A stretch of 64,000 nt of DNA from Eonycteris spelaea (GCA_003508835.1 PUFA01000211.1:2108001-2172000), one strand, 5' to 3'. Positions 44,852-57,552 are shown, counted from the first letter of the stretch. The notes: generated by a model from the sequence alone, not told the origin. Numbers and translations are program-made.

Positions 44852-45482
44852 AATCAACCCATGGGCTGAGAATTCCACTAAAATGCTTCACCTAAGAGCT
44901 TTCCTCTTGTAGCCTCTATTCGAATGGACCATCTTTTGTTCTTTTCCGAAACCCAGAGTCACTCTGGCTAGGGGCTTGCCAACAGGGCTGTTGTTTACTT
45001 GATATCCTTCAGTGTAGCCTTACAGATTATAAAACGTTGCATTAGATACTAGTAAGTAAATGGCTAATCTCCCAAGACTCTCAGTTTGTTCCCCAATCCG
45101 AGTCTACCCCCATTGTAACTAACAGGTTATCAAGTGGCCCAGCAGGGGTGTCTAAGCACCCTCATCCCACTGCTGCCTCCCAAACTAACATCAGTCTCAT
45201 GAGTCAGCACCCGTGCCATACTGCCTACCAGGTCAATGTGTGCTAACACAGGACAAAGCATGTGGTAGTACTATAGCTCGATGCCACCTCTACGAAAGCA
45301 GAAACTTATTTCTGTTCCAGTGACACTCTTTCTGCTTTGCTGTTGTAAGAAATTAAAAAGGAGATTTATGAAGTTTCCCTTCCATCCAAAGCTTCGTGGT
45401 CTTCCATACCACCCCAAAGATATAAATGCTAAGTTTAGCTATAGAAAATGAAGGGGATTTTTAGGGTCTTGTGAGGTCAAAT

Positions 45483-45593
45483 TATACATATATATTGTGT
45501 GTGTATACATACATATATGTATACATATACGTATATATGTGTATATATTTATATACACACATACATATATACATATACACATACGCATAAAGA
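45483..45593. repeat. (TA/TG/CA)n AT-rich microsatellite
   Basis: Alternating TATA, TGTG, CATACATATA and CACATATA units on both sides of a self-complementary centre 'atatatgtatacatatacgtatatat'. Confidence 0.9.
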
Positions 45594-46112
45594 CCTATGG
45601 AACAAAAGTGTGATTTGGTTTGGTTGGGAAAGTCGTTTGGCTTTTAGTCTTTACCTCTCTTTTTTTAAGAGTGAAGCCTTAAAAAAAAACTTTATGATTG
45701 TTTATGATGCCCTATATGATGTTTATAATAGTCTCTTATAAATTTAATGCAGGTCTCAGATGACCGCTCCTCTCTCCATAATTGAGGTGACTTTAAGTAC
45801 TAAACACAGGTCTGACATATAGTGGGCCCTTAATAAATGTCAGCTTTATTTTCTTTATTTTCTCCCAACAAAAAGTAAGACTTTGTTTTATTGGAAATAA
45901 AAGCTTCAAAATGCACATATATAGTCAGTTTTCAGAAATGAGAGAGAGATCATTTAAAAATGATAGTATCGTGAGTGAAATAACAGTGTCCGACTTTGTC
46001 AGTAAGGACGCTCTTGGGTCCAAAGTGTCTGTGCTCTCTCTCCTTTTCACCCCTTTAAAAGGTTTACCAGTGTTTACTTTGGTGATTCAGACAGATGACC
46101 AAGGCAAATTCT

Positions 46113-46147
<35 letters not shown>

Positions 46148-46655
46148 GGTTCCTAAGGAAACAGCCTATGTGAGGCTTAGATACAAAAGCAGAATTCCCC
46201 TTTTAGAAGGAGACTGATGATGAGCACATGGGTAAAGAGAATGCAAGAGCATCAGATGCAGCATGAACCACATTCTTTCCACCTGTTTTTTTGCTAAGGA
46301 TGTGTTTCTCCATTTTATGCTGTGTTACTGTCCCTCAGACATACAAAGCACATGTGAGTTTGAGTCACATATGGCATCACCATGTCCCAGAGTCCTTGCC
46401 CTGGGTGGTAGCCTCAGCAACATAGGACTGCTGGTCATAGGTGTGGGATGCTGGCCCACTAGGAGTTCAGATGCCAAGGAGGCTGGGCGGCCCACCCTGG
46501 AGCCGCCATGGCCATATGCCTGCCTCACCCAAAGGCAGCATTTCAACATCTGTCAGTTTCCTCTAGTGTTACTTGTGCCTGTTTTGTCTTTGGTCTGGAT
46601 GTGACATGATAACATGTTAATTAAAGATACTTAAACCAAAATTAAAAGGCAATCC
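45594..46655. other. Stretch without recognised gene; contains an A28 tract
   Basis: A short L2/MIR-like tail lies at 45800-45850 ('gacatatagtgggcccttaataaatgtcagc'). A run of 28 A lies at 46117-46144. A 113-codon plus-strand frame at 46263-46604 has no recognised domain. Confidence 0.4.
46117..46144. repeat. Uninterrupted A28 tract
   Basis: 28 consecutive A followed by six G. No retroelement body that I recognise precedes it. Confidence 0.97.
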
Positions 46656-46659
46656 AAAA

Positions 46660-47380
46660 ACTGGGGGAAAAAATATTTATTATATATGAGAAAAAAGAAA
46701 ACAACCCAAAAAAAATACAATGGACACTTAAAAGCAATTTATAAAAAAAGAAACACATAAATGACCAATAATATTTTTAAAATAGTCAACCTCACTATTG
46801 ATGAAGAATTCAAATTAAAATGAGATACTCGGGGGTAGGGAGGACAGGGTCAGCTTTACCAGGAGGCTGATAGATAACAAACCAGGGTGGGAGTTGGGTG
46901 GGGGAACCAGGCTCTCTGCTACTGTTGGTGAAGGTGTGGACAGGTACAACTTTCTAAAAAGAAATTGGCAGCACACTTTCAAAATACACATATACTGTGA
47001 CCACAAATTGTACTTCTAGGAACTTATCTTAGAGAAACAACTGGACATGTGTGTAAAATGTACACATATCACTCAGCCTTCATTATAGCAGCAGAAATGA
47101 AAAAAGCACAAATGTGCAATAGTAGGGGATTAGTTAAGTAAATAATAATATAGCAATGCAATAAAATATTATATATCATGACAAAAATGAAGGAGTTTGA
47201 TCTGGAAAGATGTTCATGATCCATTAAGGGGAAAAAAACAGTTATAAAAGTCTATATTTCATTGAATATATCACACCTTTGCACATAGGATGCACCAATT
47301 ATATTATTGTATCATGAAGGGGGAAAAACAGTTATACACACATAAAAAGGAAGGTATGAAGGAAGCAAATTAGTTAAGGT
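46660..47380 (+). mobile_element. L1 3' end fragment, decayed
   Basis: Old L1 carboxyl end and 3' UTR: 'aaatgaccaataatatt', 'aattcaaattaaaatgagatact', 'tactgttggtgaaggtgtggacaggtacaac', 'aaattggcagcaca', 'gaccacaaattgtacttctaggaacttatctt', 'cacaaatgtgcaatagtaggggattagttaagtaa' and 'atatatcatgacaaaaatgaaggagtttgatctggaaag'. A G-rich insert interrupts it at about 46829-46915. Confidence 0.8.
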
Positions 47381-47735
47381 GAACCTAAAGCTTCTTTACC
47401 TTTAGAGTCCAACTCTCTTGAACAAAGTTTAGGCTCAACAACGCTGCTGCCTATGTTTTCTCACACAGTTTCATCCTCCATGCCAGCAAGATGCAATACA
47501 GTAGTATCACATTTCTCAAAAAGGTACTCTACTATTGTCTCTGGTAGTTCCTTCCAAGCATCTGATAGCCACTTTGCATGTCTCGATGTATAGTTGAGAA
47601 AATAACAACTAGGCCACAGCTAAGATAACGGCAATAGCAATGGTAAGCTATATTCCATTTTCAGTGATGTCGAAATGTGAAAAAAAGTGCATTTCAGAAT
47701 CATTGAAGTATAGCAGCGAATATAGTAGGTCTCTC

Positions 47736-48412
47736 CTACTATAATAGTTTGGATGTAATAGTTTGGATGGCCTTTGTCTCTCATTCTTGATATGTAAACT
47801 CTAATCCTTGTATTTTCCCAAGTGATAAGAGTGACTTTGTGAGCCCTGGTGATCTATGCTAGTGAGTGTTCAGGATCAGGGCTGACCATGCCTGGAAGAC
47901 CAACCATGTGACTCAAGGGTTGGAACTTTGAGTTCTGTGATATCAACCTAACCTCTTGGGCAGGAAAGATAACTGGAGATTTAATTTAATCTCATGGCCA
48001 ATGATTTAATCAACCAATAAAAACTATGTACCCTGACACATAGGTGAGTATCCCTGGTTATCAGTACTCTGCACATTGCTATACATCAGTAAACCAAGAG
48101 GGTAACATGTCCTGAATCCAGAGAGAGGACTCAAACACCACAGTTGGGGCACTCACAGACTTCACTCTATGTGTCTCTTCTTCAGCTGGTTCTGATTTTT
48201 ATCCTTTGGCTATAAAACTAAACATAAGTATACACTTTCTGAGTTCTGTGAGTCATTCCAGTGAATTATCAAGCCTTGAGGATACAGAGGACTGGGGAGC
48301 TCCAAGTTTTCAGCTGGTTTCTGGAGTGAGGGCAATCTTATGGAGGACTGAGCCCTAATCCTGTGTGTGCTAATTCTGGGTAGTTGGTGTCAGAAGTCAT
48401 TGCAGTCCACTT
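47736..48412 (+). mobile_element. ERVL-type solo LTR (MLT2-like)
   Basis: In order: 'tagtttggatggcctttgtctc', 'gtgataagagtgactttgtgagccctggtgatctatgctagtgagtgttcaggatcagggctgacc', 'ggaagaccaaccatgtgact', 'ataactggagatttaatttaatctcatggccaatgatttaatca', 'tctgagttctgtgagtcattccagtgaattatcaagcc' and 'taattctgggtagttggtgtcagaag'. The layout and the 'gagttctgtgagtcatt' block are those of an old ERVL LTR. The first 13 bases are tandemly duplicated ('taatagtttggatg' twice). The subfamily is uncertain. Confidence 0.7.
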
Positions 48413-49574
48413 TGTAAAACACAGTAAGGAAGTAAATACGTATGTGCATTCATAGGATAGTCAAATATGTAGAAGCATATACGTTACATTGTTAACAATA
48501 CTTTAAGTATTGATAGCTTTCTTTCTTGCAGAGTGGAATCCATTGATTTCTCTTGGCAAATACATTTTAAGGCATCCTTTTCTTACTTAGTCTTCATGGT
48601 AGATAGAGTTAGGCCACAGTTATAAAACAAAGAAATAAAAACTGTTTCAAAAATGTATGCTTAAAAATGAAACAACATCTGTCCTCTGTTTATCCTCAGT
48701 GGGGACGATGAGGGTGGATTCAGAGCCATAATGCACAGGTGTGGAAACTTTGCTTTTTCACTAAAGGAAAGATTGACCACAGAAAATAAATGGAGAAAAA
48801 ATTACAAATTTCATACCAAATCATTAAAACTACTAACTTTAAATTAAAAACTTTTTTTAATTAAAAAAAAAAAAACCTGCCCCAAGAAAGAATGAGTTGA
48901 ACTGCCTTCTCGAGTAATTCAACCTGAGGCCTGTATCCTGACTGCTGTCAGAGAGCCTCTTCAAGAAGAAAAGAAAAATAGGTTCTCATGTGCCACCTGC
49001 AGCCTGGGTTGAGAAGAGTGCTGACACTACCAGTGATTCAGTGACGTACACTATGACAAAATAGCAACCTCCATCAAGACACAGGAGGCGCTGTAGTGAC
49101 GACCCTTGCTCCACTTGCTCAGCAGCATCAACCCACCCCACTTCAGCTACAGCTTCCAACCTGCCATGGGAAATAAAATAGCCACATTTATAACTAAAAT
49201 AAAGGTGAGCAGGCTCTGGTGAAGCCCTCCCATGGGTGAGGTGCTTTAATGTACTCTGTGGCCTCCGTTTTCCCTCTCAGCAGTCGGGACTGGATTCTCA
49301 CTCGTATTGCAATGTGTTGGAGCAGCCTTGAGAGTGACCTTCACAGAGATGAGGTCAATGTGTATATTCAAGGTACCTGGAACCTCAAATAGGCTTCTCT
49401 GCTCCCCACACACTGGCTTCTCGACACTTTCCTTCACTTTGCCTGTTCCATGCATGGAGAGATGGATGTTGGGACTTCAGCCACAAAAATCTATGATATC
49501 TTGACATTAGCAATAAGACCTAGCTCCCATGGCATTGCATTTTAAAAAGTTCTCCAATGAAAAAGCAAAATTAA
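48413..49574. other. Stretch without recognised gene or repeat
   Basis: Nothing recognised beyond a short A tract near 48862-48874. Confidence 0.4.
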
Positions 49575-49655
49575 ACATTATTTCATTTAGCAAATATTTG
49601 GTGAACACCTACTACGTGCAAATCTTTGGACAGTAGAGACTATATCAGCGTGAAG
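49575..49655 (-). mobile_element. L2 LINE 3' end, antisense
   Basis: 'catttagcaaatatttggtgaacacctactacgtgcaaatctttgg' is the reverse complement of an L2 tail. Confidence 0.65.
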
Positions 49656-50514
49656 CCTATAACAGAAAATGATAAAAAAAAGTCTGTGAATTTTGATATT
49701 AGAACTATGAAAATAAACAAGAACAAGAGAACGCTAATCAGATCTCTGCCACATCCACATCCCCCTGTCCTCGTTCTTGGGTCACTAACACAGATGTTGT
49801 GTATTTTGTGTCCAGGTGCTTTAGTCTCCTGTGGGAAATAAGCTTCCTCTGTCATTCTTTAAAGAACAAGGAAATATTCACTTGCTTCTTTTTATACTTC
49901 ACATTTTTGTTTTATAAAACACACATATGTATGTACACACTACCTCTCAGAACAGTAGCTAAGCCTATTTAAACTGTTTCATTTGGGAAAAAAAATGCCA
50001 AGTTCACTGGAGTCTGCAGATTACCGAGCAAGACTGAAATGGTTGCTTTCACCACTAAATCAAAAGTCAGTGGATCACCTGTACTGTTCCCACAATGAAA
50101 ACCTTTAGTTTTTCAGGAGTGTGTAAAGCTGAGCACCTGCAAACTTGAAATAAATACCCTGTGTATTACCAGCACCTGCTCCTTCAAGGCCGGAAAATAT
50201 CTCTGAATAAAGTTCCTGTCCTCTGCTGAGCAAGGAAAGGTCCAGGCAGAAGGCCTATAAAATTCAGCATCAATATGTTTTTAATGTTAAGAATAAAGCA
50301 GACCATATTACATGGAACAGGAGAAGCCTGCAAATTTCACACCATGGAAATTAGATACCACAAAAATATAGTAGTTAAAGTACAACAAGAGGAAACAGGC
50401 TTTGAAATTTGCATATGTCACTTTTCTACCTCAATTAATACCTATGGAGAAGTTTGTGAAGGAGACCCAGGGGTCTAGATGGTACTAATTGTAATAGAGA
50501 TGCAGATCTAGAGC

Positions 50515-50690
50515 AGTACTGACAGGGTAGGAATTCTGACCCCACTCCCTACTCATTGAATGACCTTAAAAAATTATGTAATTTCTCTATGATGCACTTT
50601 CCACACCTGTAAAATTGAGCGTACTAGTAATGTTATGCTGCTTAAGTGTTATGAGTAGTAAATAATTTAATTTCTTCGTAAGCACAACAT
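50515..50690 (+). mobile_element. MIR SINE, diverged
   Basis: 'gaattctgaccccactccctactcattgaatgaccttaaaaaattatgtaatttctctatgatgcactttccacacctgtaaaattgagcgtactagtaatgttatgctgc' follows MIR order. Confidence 0.62.
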
Positions 50691-50774
50691 TAAGCTTTGT
50701 CTACATGATAGAACCTCTGAGACTTCCCCATTCTCCCAGGTCCCTTCTCTCATGTAGAAAGACTCGCAGTAAAT

Positions 50775-51185
50775 TGTGTTTCCAAAGACAGCCACAATAA
50801 TGTCTCTCCTTCAAATGCTCTTTTACACTGTAACCTCATGATGTTCCATCAAGAGGTGAAGTTTATGTCCCTTCCTTTTGAATTGGAACCAGCTCAGTTG
50901 CCTTTCACGGCATAGACTATCATGGAAGTAACACTGTATAACTTCCAAGACTGAGACTTAGACATACAGCTTCCCTCTTTTTCTTTTAAATACTTTCTTA
51001 GAACCCAGCCACCATACTTGAGGAAGCCCAAGCAGCCATATGGAAAAGCTCTTGTGGAGAACTGCGGTTCCCCAGGTGACAGCCCCAGATAAGCCTCTGG
51101 CTGGTGTCAAGCACTAATTGCCACCTTCTGATTGAGGTCATTTTGGGACTTCGAGTTATTCAAATGCCCTGACTATATAAGGCAG
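50775..51185 (+). mobile_element. Probable MaLR/ERVL LTR fragment
   Basis: 'atgatgttccatcaagaggtgaagtttatgtcccttccttttgaattgg' and 'agcccaagcagccatatggaaaagctcttgtggagaactgcggttcccc' resemble internal blocks of MLT1-type LTRs. The 3' end with a polyadenylation signal is not seen. Confidence 0.45.
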
Positions 51186-52130
51186 AAAAACCTTCTGGCC
51201 AATCGATCCATCAAACCATAAGATCTAGCTAATAAGTTTTGGAGTGGTAACCAAAACTGAGTCTCAAATGACCTCAGTTCTCCAGGGATACAGGTAGTGT
51301 AGCTAGTGCTTTTGTCTGCAACTGTGGTCTGTGTAACATTCCAAAGTGCCACCATGTAGCTCCCATGCACCCCCTGAGGTGTTCCCCATGCCCCACCATA
51401 ACTGACTCTTTAACCAGGCTATGCAGAACTCTCTCTCTCTACCAGGGTTACAGCTCTCTTTTCTAATTTACAAAAGGGCTACACGGTTCTTCACAATATC
51501 ACCCCTTCTTCTGAGGAAATGAGGACAAATTCTCCAGGTCTGAACCAGTCCTTCACTCTTCCTACTCTAGTGCCTAGCCTTGCCCCTCCACTCCCATACT
51601 CATCTCTGGGACAGTTTCTTGATCCCTCAGGTGATGGAGCCTGACTCCACCCAGACGGTCCACCCCATTATAGCCCCTGCCTGTCGTTCAATGTCATAGC
51701 CCCACTTCTGGGAGGGTCCTGCTGCTAAAGCACATAACACACCCATCAGGACAAAAACCATGGATAGTGAGAGACTACCTCTCCTCTAGGTGAGAGTCAT
51801 GACTGTCCAGACACTTCCCACATAGGTCAGGAGCAGCTTTCACCTCCATTTTTAAAAAATCCAGTGTCCTAGACCTCAGCCCAGAGCCCAAAGTCTTTTC
51901 ACCACGATTCCCAGGAGGCCTGGCAGGTCCTCATGTAATTGAGACACCGAGTGGTTTCCCTGGTATCCCAGAGCTCCTGAGTTAAATATTTGACTTCACA
52001 TTCCACATATATTGGATTGCTGTGAAACTAATAAAGACAAGACATTTGCTTAAATGTCACTATACAATAAATCAATAATGAAATAGATTAAAAATTAATT
52101 GAAAATGATTTTCCAGTGATTTTCCACATG
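51186..52130. other. Stretch without recognised gene or repeat
   Basis: Pyrimidine-rich, with many CTCC/CCAC words, but no exon or named repeat recognised. Confidence 0.4.
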
Positions 52131-52134
52131 CACG

Positions 52135-52182
<48 letters not shown>
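52131..52182. repeat. (CA)n microsatellite
   Basis: CACG CACG then about 21 uninterrupted CA units, the longest perfect dinucleotide run in the window apart from the GA tract. Confidence 0.95.
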
Positions 52183-52183
<1 letters not shown>

Positions 52184-52274
52184 CCCAGGGCCAATACCAA
52201 ATCATTATCTGTGAAATATGTGGGCAGGGATTGTAGAGCCATCCTATTTAATTGAACCATCACTCCAAAATAAA

Positions 52275-52560
52275 ACCTCATATTCACTAAGGAGTTATTG
52301 CTCATTATCCCAACTCCTTAGCCATTGGCAACCACCAATCTGCTTTCTGTCTCTATGGATTTACCTATTCTAGACATTTCATATAAGTGAAGTCATACAA
52401 TGTGTGATTTTTGGTATCCGGCTTCTTTTACTTACTGTAATGTTTTAGAGATTAATCTACATTGTAGCATGTATCAGAGCTTCATTTCTTTTTATGGCTC
52501 AATAATGTGCATATATAGATACACCATCTTCATGTATCTATTCATTTATTGATGAACATG
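52275..52560 (-). mobile_element. L1 3' UTR fragment, antisense
   Basis: 'ggcaaccaccaatctgctttctgtctctatggatttacctattctagacatttcatataagtgaagtcatacaatgtgtg', then 'ggctcaataatgtgcatatatagatacacc', is the common antisense L1 3' UTR block. The same block occurs in the L1 at 57553-60350. Confidence 0.85.
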
Positions 52561-52589
52561 CAGCACTTACCACATCATCTCATAACTGT

Positions 52590-52735
52590 CTGCTTGTCTT
52601 GCTCTTCCTGAGGTAGGGCTTAAATTTTAAGTCCTTTACAAAACTCTGGGGGCAGGACTTAAATTTTACATCATCTCTATATTCCTAATGCTTGGGCATG
52701 CAATAAGAACTCAATGAAAATTTATTTAATAAAGT
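52590..52735 (+). mobile_element. L2 LINE 3' end
   Basis: 'gtcttgctcttcctgaggtagggctt', 'atctctatattcctaatgcttgggcatgcaataagaactcaatgaaaatttattt' is a worn L2 terminus. A 'ggggcaggacttaaattttac' phrase repeats an earlier 'gtagggcttaaattttaa', a local duplication. Confidence 0.6.
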
Positions 52736-52906
52736 TATAAAGTGTGGATAATTCCTGTTTTACTTTTACAGTGTTGTGGAGATTTGATCCTTCAGATTAA
52801 GCCAATCCCTGTTACATATTTTTATAGCACTCTAGACTTCTCTGCCACAGTGTTTACCAGGATTGTAATTAATGATTGAATTGTATTTTTTAAATGTCCA
52901 CCTCCT

Positions 52907-52938
52907 ACACACACACATACACACACATACACACACAG
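52907..52938. repeat. (CA)n short microsatellite
   Basis: CA units with two TA interruptions. Confidence 0.9.
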
Positions 52939-53504
52939 TTTTTTGATTGTTGCCTCGTTCACTGCTCTATTCCCAACATTTAGCATGGTGTATTAGCTGC
53001 ATCTTATTTTCTATTGTTTTGATGCTTCTATATCTGGGGTTTTGCTGATCCTGGAAAGAAGCCCCTCCAAGGAATAGCTAATTCCTAGGAATAGTAACAA
53101 TTCACCATGAGTATACTTTTCATATACAAACCAATCTATCCAGAGCGCACACCCCAATTACCTTTTCATAGGCTCTCACACTTTAAGACACTATTCTCTC
53201 TGCCCTAATCACCCAGGACCAAGTACCAGACAACTAGGGACAGCCCTACACACCAGATCCCAATGAAATTATTCAAACCAGCCACCTCTTAGCCTACTCA
53301 TCCTCATCCTGCCTTACCTGCTCCTTTCTGCAGAAATCACAATGAAGGCTCTTGCCAGAGCTCCCTCCCACCTCTGCCACCTTACAGACCCAGTGTGTCC
53401 CCTTGTGCCCCCATGGTCTGACATGCTCCCTTCTTCCTAGGAACTAACAAACTATGTTTTACAGGGCAATCATCTCCCAGTCTGTTGGCCTTACTATATC
53501 TCAA

Positions 53505-53575
53505 GTTTTCTATTAATACACAGTATCTGGCACTTAGTAGGTACTCAACAAATACATGTTGAATGAATGTATCAA
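53505..53575 (+). mobile_element. L2 LINE 3' end
   Basis: 'cagtatctggcacttagtaggtactcaacaaatacatgttgaatgaatg' is the L2 terminus in sense orientation. Confidence 0.75.
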
Positions 53576-53664
53576 ATGAGATAAAATTCCTTAAAGATTG
53601 CAGAGTTTCAGTCATTTAAGTAATTATCCCTTTCTTTTTTCTTTCTAATGTCGTCTCCTTTATA

Positions 53665-53910
53665 GCATTGTGATTTGGGATGTAGATTCTCAAGCCACCA
53701 TGTCTTCCTGACTGTGTGACTTTGGACACATTTCTCATCCTCTCAGTACCTCAATTTTCAAAATGTGAATAATAATAAATAATAATAATAATATAATAAT
53801 AATAATAATATAATGCTTATCTCACAGGATTGTTGTGAGGAGTGAGTTCACATTTACAAAACTCATATAACAGTGTCTGGCTGACATTAAAGTGCTTCAA
53901 AACATCAGCT
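53665..53910 (+). mobile_element. MIR SINE with an AAT microsatellite
   Basis: 'tgtagattctcaagccaccatgtcttcctgactgtgtgactttggacacatttctcatcctctcagtacctcaattttcaaaatgtgaataataat', then after the AAT tract 'atgcttatctcacaggattgttgtgaggagtgag', 'cagtgtctggctgacattaaagtgctt'. Complete in outline. The repeat at 53768-53814 arose from the MIR's own 'gataataat' stretch. Confidence 0.88.
53768..53814. repeat. (AAT)n microsatellite
   Basis: About 14 AAT units with two slips, inside a MIR. Confidence 0.93.
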
Positions 53911-54799
53911 TTGATTATTTTCCCGCCAACCCCTCTCTCAGCTCCCGCTGCTTACACAGTAGCTGAAGTTGGCTTCCAGTCCTCCACTCTTTGGACTGAC
54001 CGTCACAGGTCCTCTTGAACCCCAGAGGACTCATTTTTCAGCCTCATCAGGGACACTATGAGAGTTATACAGAATATAGAAAGGAAAACAGCAACAATAA
54101 CCCAGTTTTCTTTCCAGACAGAAGGTAGGCATACTTTTGGACCATTTGGCATCATTTTGCTGTCAACTTACTCTAAAATTCTATTTCTAAAATTTCTTCC
54201 CATTTGGGCCTAGAATTAGCTTTTAAACTCATAAAAGAAAAAAAAAAAACAGAAATGCAAGTACCTATCTTTAAATAAAGCAGCCATCCATCAGCAGAAG
54301 GCCATGCAGGGTGCCCTTCATTCAGCTCACATTGCTCTCTCACCTCCCCCAGCACTAAAGAGCTGCATCGTGTCCCTGCAGGATGCCCTGTCAATCTAGG
54401 AGTATGTTTGAGTGTAAAGTCCACTGTGCCGAGCTGAGAAAACAACAGAAGAACTGGGTAAAGAACAAAGAGAAATGTAAATCAAAAATAAAATCCAATC
54501 TTGGTCCAGAAGAGAAAAGGATTTTAAGACTAGCTGTTTTCTTTCCCTCTGGTTATTCTCAGTGCAGAGAGAAGGCTCTGGCCTTGGTTTGGATTTTAAG
54601 ATTTAGATTTTCACATAGCAGAGAAAGGCTTAGTTTTGTCTCTCTCTCTTTTTTTATCCAAATAAACAAATAGAAGAGGGTAGAGGGGTGGATTTGGACC
54701 AAATCATATCATAACCCTGAGTTACAGAAGAAAGAGGTAAAGGAACCTGCACATAGTACACATGCCTGTATTAGGTGAAGTGACTTTCTGTTCATAGAC

Positions 54800-54905
54800 T
54801 ATAAAGTACTCAAAAATAAAGACCATGCCTTTCTTACTTATTTGTGAGGTCTTAGTGCCTAGCACTGGGCCAGTTCCTAGTAGGTACTCAGTAAATGACA
54901 GATGG
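54800..54905 (+). mobile_element. L2 LINE 3' end
   Basis: 'aataaagaccatgcctttcttacttatttgtgaggtcttagtgcctagcactgggccagttcctagtaggtactcagtaaatg' is the L2 terminus, followed by a GATGG-rich tail 'gatgggatggcggctgggtagctggatgg'. Confidence 0.78.
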
Positions 54906-56635
54906 GATGGCGGCTGGGTAGCTGGATGGCTGAATAGATGATTTATCCACAAGAATTAGCTAGGAAAAAAGGAGAAGTAGGTATAGATAATGATTCTGAA
55001 TAATCAACAGTTCACTAAATGGTCCTCCTTTTGGTCATTCTCACAAGGACCTTTTAAAATTAGGTAATGGCCCAAGACCTCAAAACACATGAACTCAAAT
55101 GAATTTTAATGACCTGAGCTGATGGAGCTGAATAACTAATTTTCACCAACGGTCAAAGCCAACAAAATCTTGGGTCCAACTTGGATTGGCACCACATCCA
55201 ACTAGTGACCAAGAACCAAGAAGAAGCCATTAGTAAACCAGTAAGAATGTTCCCACATTCCATTACTTCCTACTGACAATCCTGATCTTAAAGCATTAAT
55301 CAACGTTTCCCCTTATGATTCCAGGAGATCTAATTTTTGTCTATCAGATATGACAGAGATTGCAACAGTCTGCCAACCCAAGATTTACCCTTTCTTTCCA
55401 TCTTACCAAAAAGAATTGTAATTTGTTTAGGGTAGGGGACAATGGGGACACAGTTAAAAAACCCATTTCCCAATATCCTTTGCAGCTAGGGGTGATCAGT
55501 TAAGTAAAGAAGAATAAACCTTAATTGCTTTAATCCCTTGTTTTTTCAAAACTTTGTTACTTGCAGCCTAACCCATTTCTTAACTGGTACTCCTGATATC
55601 CTATGTATTCAGTTTGAAGACATGCCACAAAAGAAGGGAGAGCTCTAAAGTCCAGAAAACTAAGCAGGTAAACCAAGTTTCTATAAGTTAAGGGATTGAT
55701 TTCACGTCAAAAGTTAAACAGGAGAGAGTTTAACCATCTGAAAGATGGTCAAAGTCGTTACCTTGGGAGTCAATACCTCCATTTCCAAAATATATTTGAA
55801 TCTTTTCTGAACCGTATGCTGAGAGAACTTACAGGCTACACAGGTTCATCTTCCTTTATATTCCCACACCATTTGGGTCAATAATAGCACTGCCAACTTG
55901 ATAACTCATCTCATTGGTCAGAAATGTTTTCATTCCAGATGACTTTTAACTATTTCAAAAAAAAATCAAATATTCCTTCAAAGGATGAATTTTGTCACCA
56001 CCGAGGGTATTAACATGAAATCACTTGCAAGCTGATCATAAGTCACCTCTCTATCCTTTTTCAGCAAGACTATACATAATAGGAAAGCCACCAGGGGAGA
56101 AAGCACTAAAGACAGCCATGCCTATATATGAGAAAGTTCTGTCTCCCATGCCACCCCAGAGTTAGATATTCAGCTGTTGGTCTCTTATCCCTAGTGCACT
56201 TTGAAGCCACCCCTGTACTTGGGTTAGGTCTCTTAACTCTGATTCTGTCCTGTCTTGTCTTTGATGATCTCTAAGTATGACTCAAGTTTAGTATACTTGG
56301 AACATAACGAAAGGTTCAGGAAAGTGAAGCATAGCTAGTTCTGGCTAGGACCAGAAGAAAGTGGCATCCTCAGAGTTGAGCAGTGTCTGTTCAGAGGTGT
56401 AGGTGGTCCTAGGGACAAACCAAAAGATATGTGTTACCTGGGGACTAAGTTGGAAGAGCTGCCACACAGGAGAGAAAATGCTAGCAAAAGCCAGGACACT
56501 AAGCTGATAAGTCAACTACCTAGAAGTTAATGAATGGTTGATCACATTAGAAGAAAAAAACAGGAGGGGAAAGAGCTGGGGAACCAGTGAGCATTGGAGA
56601 GTGTAGATGGATTGAAGGACGATTCAAAAGCAAAG
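54906..56635. other. Stretch without recognised gene or repeat
   Basis: Nothing named with confidence. Frames are under 65 codons. Confidence 0.4.
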
Positions 56636-57540
56636 TTCAGGTGCCAGCAAAGATGGAGTGAGACCATTTTAGCCTATCTCTCCCACTAATTACAGCTAAA
56701 AATTCTGGAAAGAATTTAAAAAGCAACCAATTACTTCAGGACTCTGAAAAGTAAACAAGAGCACGTGATTTAAAGAGGGAAGTAAAAACTTGAAGAATGA
56801 CAAATACAGCATTGAGACTACTCATTTTTTCCCCTTCATCTCCTGTTGTTGATCTAAAGGGTGAGCCACAGACAGAATGACAGAGAGCAGACAGCAAAAA
56901 CTCCATGTATAACCTGCTCTTTCTAGCAGGACCAGGAGAAAAGATCCCTGTGAGCCTGCAAGTATAGGAGGAATCTGCCTTTTTGTCTTTCTTTTGTCCT
57001 CATTTTCTACCTCTCCCCTAAGGCCAGCCTCAGTTGCAAAGCAATACAGCTTCTGCTACGCCAGCATAGGCACCTAAAACTGGAGTAAATAACCCATCTT
57101 TCTGGCCAGAGAAGCCATAAAGAGGAGACCCCAGTAAACAGTGTGGAGAAATTCGTGTGAGGGGAGAGCTGGAGACAGATATCCCCTAATTCTGCGAATG
57201 AACCCATAAAAATCCTAAGTTTACTCCTGAGTCACACATACATGGAAGAGACCCAAAGAAGCATTTTGCAAAGGTTTTGAAAACTGAACTACAATCGAAA
57301 TCAGCCCTTGAACTTCCAGACTAACCTGGAGGAGTACATGCCTGGACAGTCACAAAGCATGGGAAGGGCTTGGAAATCTGGATTGATACAGAGAATACTA
57401 GCTGTAAACAGTGAGTCAGGACTTGTAGTCTGAATCCGACCAGTTTGCCCACCAGAACAAACAGACTAACATTATCCAATGAATTTGTTAATAGACTATA
57501 TTTCAGAACAACTTTAGATTCTAAAGCCTGCACCTAGTTT
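56636..57540 (+). mobile_element. HAL1/L1 leader, 5' part of a split element
   Basis: 'gtgccagcaaagatggagtgagaccatttta', 'tctctcccactaattacagctaaaaattctgg', 'ggactctgaaaagtaaacaag' and later blocks resemble the 5' leader of old L1/HAL1 elements. It is followed by an antisense L1, after which HAL1 ORF1 sequence resumes at about 60355. I infer that one old element was split by the later insertion. Confidence 0.5.
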
Positions 57541-57552
57541 AAAGCCTGCACT

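Noticed and set aside
45499..45741. Tyr/Ile/Thr-rich 80-codon frame
   Set aside because: Its first half is the translation of the TA/CA microsatellite and the rest has no domain.
52072..52305. Protein-like frame with a Cys-Val repeat
   Set aside because: It is the translation of the (CA)n microsatellite on the opposite strand.
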